Assembly: GCF_019097595.1 (NCBI RefSeq) | Contig: NC_080713.1 | Coordinates: 13,654,199 to 13,718,198 of the forward strand | Length of the DNA stretch: 64,000 nucleotides | Origin: Hemibagrus wyckioides | Lineage: Eukaryota; Chordata; Actinopteri; Siluriformes; Bagridae | Reading direction: 5' to 3' | In this document: piece by piece, positions 57,536 through 64,000 of the stretch | How the letters are laid out: each line of letters opens with the position of its first letter | Position numbering within the stretch: the first letter of the stretch is position 1 | Translations under genes and position numbers: made by a program | The notes under the pieces: generated by a model | The model's input: only the letters and a program-made list of their open reading frames with translations | The model's database searches: none | Told to the model about the DNA's origin: nothing

Positions 57536-59645
57536 AGCAATCTAGCCATAGGGGTCACAGTCCAGTGGCTTCTGTGCCGGTCCCAAGCCTGGACAAATAG
57601 AGAGAGTTGCATCAGGAAGGGAATCCGGCGTAAAACATTGACAAATTTAATCATGCAAATCGTCAGTACTCTGAATTTCATACCGGATCGGTCAAGGCCG
57701 GGGTTAACAACAACTGCCATCGGCACTGTTGACCTACAGGGTGCCAGTGGAAATTGGGCTACTGTTGATCGAAGTAGTGGAGGAGGGAGGAGATTGTGTT
57801 GACAGAGAGAGAAGAGGAAAGGTAACAGTGTAGGACTGAGAATAGGAACTCTGAATATTGGTATTATGACAGAGAAAGGTAGAGAGCTGGTTGATATGAT
57901 GGAGAGAAGAAAGGTGGATATACTGTGTGTACAGGAAACCAGGTGGAAGGGTAGCAAGGCTCATAGCTGTTTTATTATGGTGTGGATAGAAAGAGAAATG
58001 GGATAGGTGTGGTCCTGAAGGAGGAATTTGTGAGGAATGTTCTGGAGGTGAAGAGAGTAAGACAAGGTGATGAGTCTGAAGTTAGTTATTGAAGGGGTGA
58101 TAGTTGAATGTTGTTAGTGGTTATGCCCCACAGGTTGTGAGTTAGAGGAGAAAGAGATTCTGGAGTGAATTAGATGAGGTGATAGAGAGCATTCCCACGG
58201 GTGAGAAAGTGGTGATAGGAGTAGATTTTAATAGACATGGTGAGGGGAACACAGGTGATGAGGAGGTAATGGGCAAGTTTGGAGTTAAGGAAAGGAACCT
58301 TGAAGGACAGATGGTAGTTGACTTTGCTAAGAGGATGGACATGGCTGTGGTTAACACTTATTTTCAGAAGAGGGAGGAGAATAGAGTGACTTACAAGAGT
58401 GGAGGTAGGAGCACACAGGTAGACTACATCCTTTGTAGAAGAGGCAATCTGAAAGAGATTATTGACTGTAAAGTGGTAGTGGAAGAGAGTGTAGAATAGG
58501 ATGGTGTTTTGTAGGATGACTTTGATGGTCTGTGGGAAGAAAAGGTCAAGATAGAGATAGAGAAGTAAACCAAGTGGTGGAAGCTGAAAAAGGAGGAATG
58601 TTGTGAGGAATTTAGAGAGAAGTTGAGGCAGGCTCTGGACAGGACTGAAGACAATAGACAGGAATACAAGGAGTTACAGTGCAGAGTGAAGACAGAAGTG
58701 TCTAAGGCCAAGCAGAAGGCATATGATGAGTTCTGCACTGATTAGACACTAGAGAAGGAGAGAAGGACTTGTACAGGTTAGCTAGGCAGAGGGAAGGATG
58801 TACAGCAAATTAGAGTTATTAAGGATAGAGATGGAAAGGTGCTCACAAGTGAGGAGAGTGTACAGAGGAGAGGGAAGGAGAACTTTGAAGAGCTGATGAA
58901 TCAGGGAAATGAGAGGGAAAAAAGAGTAAAAGTGGTGAACTCTGTGGAACAGAAAGTAGATAAGATCAGAAAACATGAAGTCAGGAAGGCCTTGAAGAGG
59001 ATGAAAAGTGGAAAGGCAGTTGGTCCTGATGACATGGACATGTTCCCTGGTGGAGGTCTGGAAGTGTATAGGAGAGGCGGCAGTGGATTTTTTTAACTAG
59101 TTTATTTAAGAGGGTTTTAGAAAGTGAGAAAATGCCTGAAGAATGGAGAAGTATATTAGTACTGATCTTTAAGAATAAGGGTGTATAATTAGATATGCAG
59201 AGTTGAGGCAACTACAGGGGGATAAAGTTGATGAGCCATACAGTGAAGCTATAGGAAAGTGTAGTGGAAGCTAGGTTAAGGAAGGTAGTGGAAATTTGTG
59301 AGCAGCAGTATGGCTTCATGCCCAGAAAGAGCACAACAGATGCGATTTTTGCCCTGATAATTTTGATGGAGAAATATAGGGATGGTCAGAGAGAGCTGCA
59401 CTGTGTGTTTGTAGACTTGGAGAAAGCATATGACAGGGTGCCAGGAGAAGAGCTGTGGTACTGTATGAGGAAGTCAGGAGTGGTGAGGTGTTCTGTAGGT
59501 CAGACAGAGGAGTTCAAAGTGGAGGTGAGACTGCATCAGGGATTGGCTCTGAGCCCCTTCCTGTTTGCTATGGTGGTCAGACAGGAGTCTCCTTGGACAA
59601 TGATGTTTCCAGATGATGTTGTGATCTGTAATGAGAGATCTTCTT
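57536..59645 (+). mobile_element. RTE-clade LINE, decayed
   Basis: The + strand begins with an RTE-type leader (GGAAGGGAATCCGGCGTAAA). It continues with an endonuclease (RKVDILCVQETRWKGSK near 57910, VVIGVDFNRHGEGN and RSTQVDYILCRRGNLKEI at 58179-58499). Reverse transcriptase pieces follow (RKALKRMKSGKAVGPDDM near 58990; CEQQYGFMPRKSTTDAIFAL, VFVDLEKAYDRVP, LHQGLALSPFLFAMV, MMFPDDVVICNE at 59264-59647). The palm motif reads PDDV instead of ADDI. Stops and frameshifts break it into five or more frames, and the 3' end is cut where the next LINE starts. Confidence 0.85.
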
Positions 59646-61075
<1,430 letters not shown>

Positions 61076-61099
61076 TGCCATGAAAGTTGGGCTATAACA

Positions 61100-62335
61100 G
61101 GACAAAAGCACTATTTTTCTTAACTCATTCATTTTTTCTTTAATCGAGCATTCCATCCATTATTTTCCATCAGACAGGTGTGAGGAGGATTGTGGGTTGA
61201 TGGATGGGGTCATGATGACCTGAGAGGGCATTAGCTTTGCCATTTTTTGTTGCAGGCCAATACATTATGGTAAACTGAAATCAGGTAAAGAACAAGGCCC
61301 ATCTGGTCTGACCGGGATTAAGTCTCTTTACATTTTTTTTATGTATTCGAGATTTTTGTGATCGAGTATTAGTTGAAATAGGTGTTTTGCCCCCTCAAGC
61401 CAGTGTCACCATTCCTCCAAGGCTTCCTTAATAGACATCAGTTCTTGGTTGCTGATATAGTTGGCCTCTGCTCAGATAAGTTTTCTTGAATAAAATGTGC
61501 ATGGGTACAACTTCTTGGGCTCACCATGGCATTCTGAGAGGACTGCCCTGATTCTGTAGCTGGAGGCATCCACCTCCACTATGAATGGTGCACTGGGGTT
61601 GGGGTGTTTGAGTATCTGGGCTGTCATGAAGCTAGTCTTGAGTTTCTGGAATGCAGTTTTGGAGGTTTCAGTCCACTGTAGTTTCTTAAGGTTGCCCCGG
61701 AGTAGGTTTGTGAGGAGGAGGCCACTGAGCTATAATTCTGTATGAACCGGCATTAGAAGTTGACAAACAAAAGAAAGCATTGTAAATCCTTGACTGTGGC
61801 AGGTAACAGCCAATTTGTCAAAACTTTACTGAAGTCCATTTTGACACCACCCTGGGAAATGTCGTAGCCTAGGAACATGATACAGGTTCTATGGAATTCA
61901 CATTTTCCCTGCCTTTTTGCACAGATAATGTCATAGCAACCAGGAGAGTACTGTGCACAAATGACAAATATGGTCATTAAGATTTGCAGAATAGATGAGG
62001 ATATCATCAATGTATGCAGTCACATAGTGGGTGATAAGATCCTTGGGGTCTCTGTTTATGAAAGCCTGAAACAAAGAAAATCCTGCATTGGCAGGGGAGG
62101 TGGAAGGATGGATGTAGCCTACTGCCAAGGCCTCATCGACATATTCTTCCATGGCTTGGCTTTCAGAGTTAGACAGTGGATATATCTGGCATTTGGGGGG
62201 CATAGCTGTAAGTCAATGGAGCAGTCCCATGGTCGGTGAGGGGGCAGTACAGTGGGTCATTCCTTATTAAACACTTCCCTAAGATCATCATAGTCCCCAG
62301 GACTGAGTTTGACTGCCAACCCTCCGGCTCCACTT
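61100..62335 (-). mobile_element. Ty3/Gypsy pol, degenerate
   Basis: The - strand order is protease/RT start ([23 protein letters not shown] at 62220), RT fingers ([34 protein letters not shown] at 61931-62203), palm ([18 protein letters not shown]), and connection ([20 protein letters not shown] near 61800). RNase H-like sequence ([20 protein letters not shown] region) continues to about 61250. Stops in every part. Confidence 0.75.
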
Positions 62336-62339
62336 CTCC

Positions 62340-63315
62340 CTCCTCCCTAAATGCCGAAGATTTCAATAGATCAATAGATCTATAATATCTGGTCATGTAC
62401 CAACTGCCTTTATGAAAGCAAGGGCTATCCCCATACTGAAGAAACCTGCTCTGGATCCCTCAGACATCAGCAACTACAGACCGATATCACTTTTCTCGTT
62501 TCTTTTAAAAATTCTTGAATGCATTATTTATAATCAGCTGTCTGACTATCTCCTGCAAAATAATCTCCATGATCCCAAACAGTCTGGCTTCAAAGCAGCA
62601 CATTCCACAGAGACTGCCCTTTTGGCAGTCACTGAGAAACTACATGCTGCTAGATCAGCCAAGCTGTCATTGGTCCTCATCCTCCTCGACCTTTCTGCAG
62701 CAATTGAAAGAATAAACCACAACACTGTAGTGTCCACCTTCAGGAGTCCTGGAATTTGTGGAACAGCATAGGAATGATTTGCTTCCTACCTGAATGGTCA
62801 CTCATATCAGATAACATGGAAGAGATTGACATCTGCTCCATGCAGACTCTCTACTGGTGTCCAAAAAAGGCTCAGTACTTGGTCCTCTCCTTTTCTCCCT
62901 CTATACTCACTCTCTTGGCAAAGTTATATCCTCACATGGGTTTTCATACCACTGCTATGCCAATGACTGCTATGCCTTCCCTTCCGCAGATACCATGGCA
63001 TCTGCTCAGATCTCAGTGTGTCTGGCAGACATTTCCTCTTGGATGACAGCTGAAACTCAATCCCAGCAAAACTGAACTGCTGGTCATCCCAGGTGATTCA
63101 TCCACAGGCCAGGATCTTGTATTATATTTGAACAACTCCATGACCACTACTTCAGCCACTGCTTGCAACCTTTGGGTAACCATGGACAATCAACTGTCCT
63201 TTTCCTCCCATGTTGCTAATGTGACATGCTCATGTCCATTTATTCTATACAACATTAGTAGGATTCGAGAATTTCTATCCGCACAGGCCACTCAGTTGTT
63301 TTTTCACCCTCTTCT
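62340..63315 (+). mobile_element. L2-type LINE reverse transcriptase, decayed
   Basis: The + strand reads IPILKKPALDPSDISNYRPI, LSDYLLQNNLHDPKQSGFKA, AHSTETALLAVTEKLHAARS and LILLDLSAAIERINHNTV at 62412-62771. [20 protein letters not shown] and a degraded YANDC (from YADDT) motif follow at 62857-63075. The first catalytic Asp region reads SAAIER instead of SAAFDT and the second is lost, so it is dead. Confidence 0.8.
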
Positions 63316-63329
63316 CATTTTAAAGATTC

Positions 63330-64000
63330 AAGATTCAAGAAGCTTTATTGTTATTTCAACCACATATAGCTGACGCAGTACATAGTGAAATGAAACAACG
63401 TTTCTCCAGGACCTGGTGCTACATAAACATACAACATAGAGTTCAAACACAAGAACAACACAGAGCTAGGACCAAAAGTTTGTCCAAGCCACATAAACTG
63501 TAAAGTGTGCAGCTAGGTGCAAACAAAGGAATGACAAGACAGTGCAAAAACAATAAGTACAAAAAGAGAACACAAAAACACAGGACACTTAGCACCGAAA
63601 AAAAGAAAAAGAATGTGCAATGAAATGTAAATGAAATGAAATAAAATGAGATGATGTACAACTCTGGGACCTGACAACATGTATTGTGCAAAAATACAAT
63701 AGCAGCAGTTGAGGTAGTGCAAAATAGAAATAAACATAACATAACTATAGCAGCAGATGAAATAATTACAGGGGTTGAGGTAGTGCAATAAGTATCGAAC
63801 AATAAAAGTTATACAGGTGAGAGAGAGAGAGAGAGAGAGAGAAAGAAAGTGTGTGTGTGAGAGACAGCGAGTTATGTACAGTTCAGTCCTGAGTGTGTGT
63901 GTGTGTGAGAGAGAGAGTTTTGTACAGTTCAGTCCTGGGTGTTGAGGAGCCTGATGGCTTGAGGAAAGAAACTGTTCAACAGGCTGGTTGTGAGGGCCAG
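63330..64000 (-). mobile_element. CR1/L2-type LINE 3' end, running off the window
   Basis: The - strand 3' terminus (GATTCAAGATTCAAGAAGCT at 63325) and the UTR are the mirror image of 27980-28745. The last bases of the window (TGATGGCTTGAGGAAAGAAA) are the ORF2 C-terminus. It contains GA and GT microsatellites at about 63818-63843 and 63891-63905. Confidence 0.7.

Overview
The window is vertebrate nuclear DNA, almost certainly from a teleost fish. It is AT-rich, has long introns packed with fish-type transposons (Tc1/mariner, piggyBac, Harbinger- and Tigger-like DNA elements, DIRS, Ty3/Gypsy, L2/Rex-like and RTE LINEs), and carries one large intron-rich gene. I cannot name the species; an otophysan such as a catfish is only a guess.

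The gene is reelin (reln) on the + strand. Its last 27 coding exons lie between 3985 and 52341. They encode about 1,529 residues matching roughly residue 1936 to the C terminus of mammalian reelin: the end of reelin repeat 4, all of repeats 5-8 with EGF-like modules 5-8, and the basic C-terminal region. Splice sites and codon phases were checked junction by junction and give one open frame. The set includes a 6-base microexon (45208-45213) that restores the Val-Ser dipeptide of mammalian reelin. Residues known to matter in mammals are kept: the dimerising Cys of repeat 5, the two receptor-binding Lys of repeat 6, the C-t processing site and a furin-type site in the C-terminal region. Earlier exons lie upstream of the window.

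Layout. 1-3984: upstream intron with Tc1, Gypsy and LINE remnants and a TTAA-flanked piggyBac element. 3985-13748: 14 reln exons (repeats 5, 6 and most of the first half of 7), with a nested transposon in the intron at 7884-10728. 13749-29306: a 15.6-kb intron made of Gypsy fragments, an intact DD36E Tc1/mariner element (15811-17078), a DIRS element split by a LINE, Tc1 fragments and LINE 3' ends. 29307-30956: five exons, one behind a large CT/AT microsatellite. 30957-37784: LINE, Tigger-like and piggyBac insertions. 37785-44827: exons of repeat 8, with a Harbinger-like element and a Tc1 fragment in the intron at 38459-43733. 44828-52241: terminal introns with the microexon, a Tc1 copy and a Gypsy copy. 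52242-52341: last exon.

Beyond reln, 52342-55447 is AT-rich with few recognisable transposons. A single-exon Ly6/uPAR-type gene resembling SPACA4/Bouncer follows on the - strand (55768-56205), tail-to-tail with reln. From about 56.4 kb to the end the sequence is stacked retroelements (RTE LINE, CR1/L2-type LINEs, Gypsy). No tRNA, rRNA or CRISPR array was seen.
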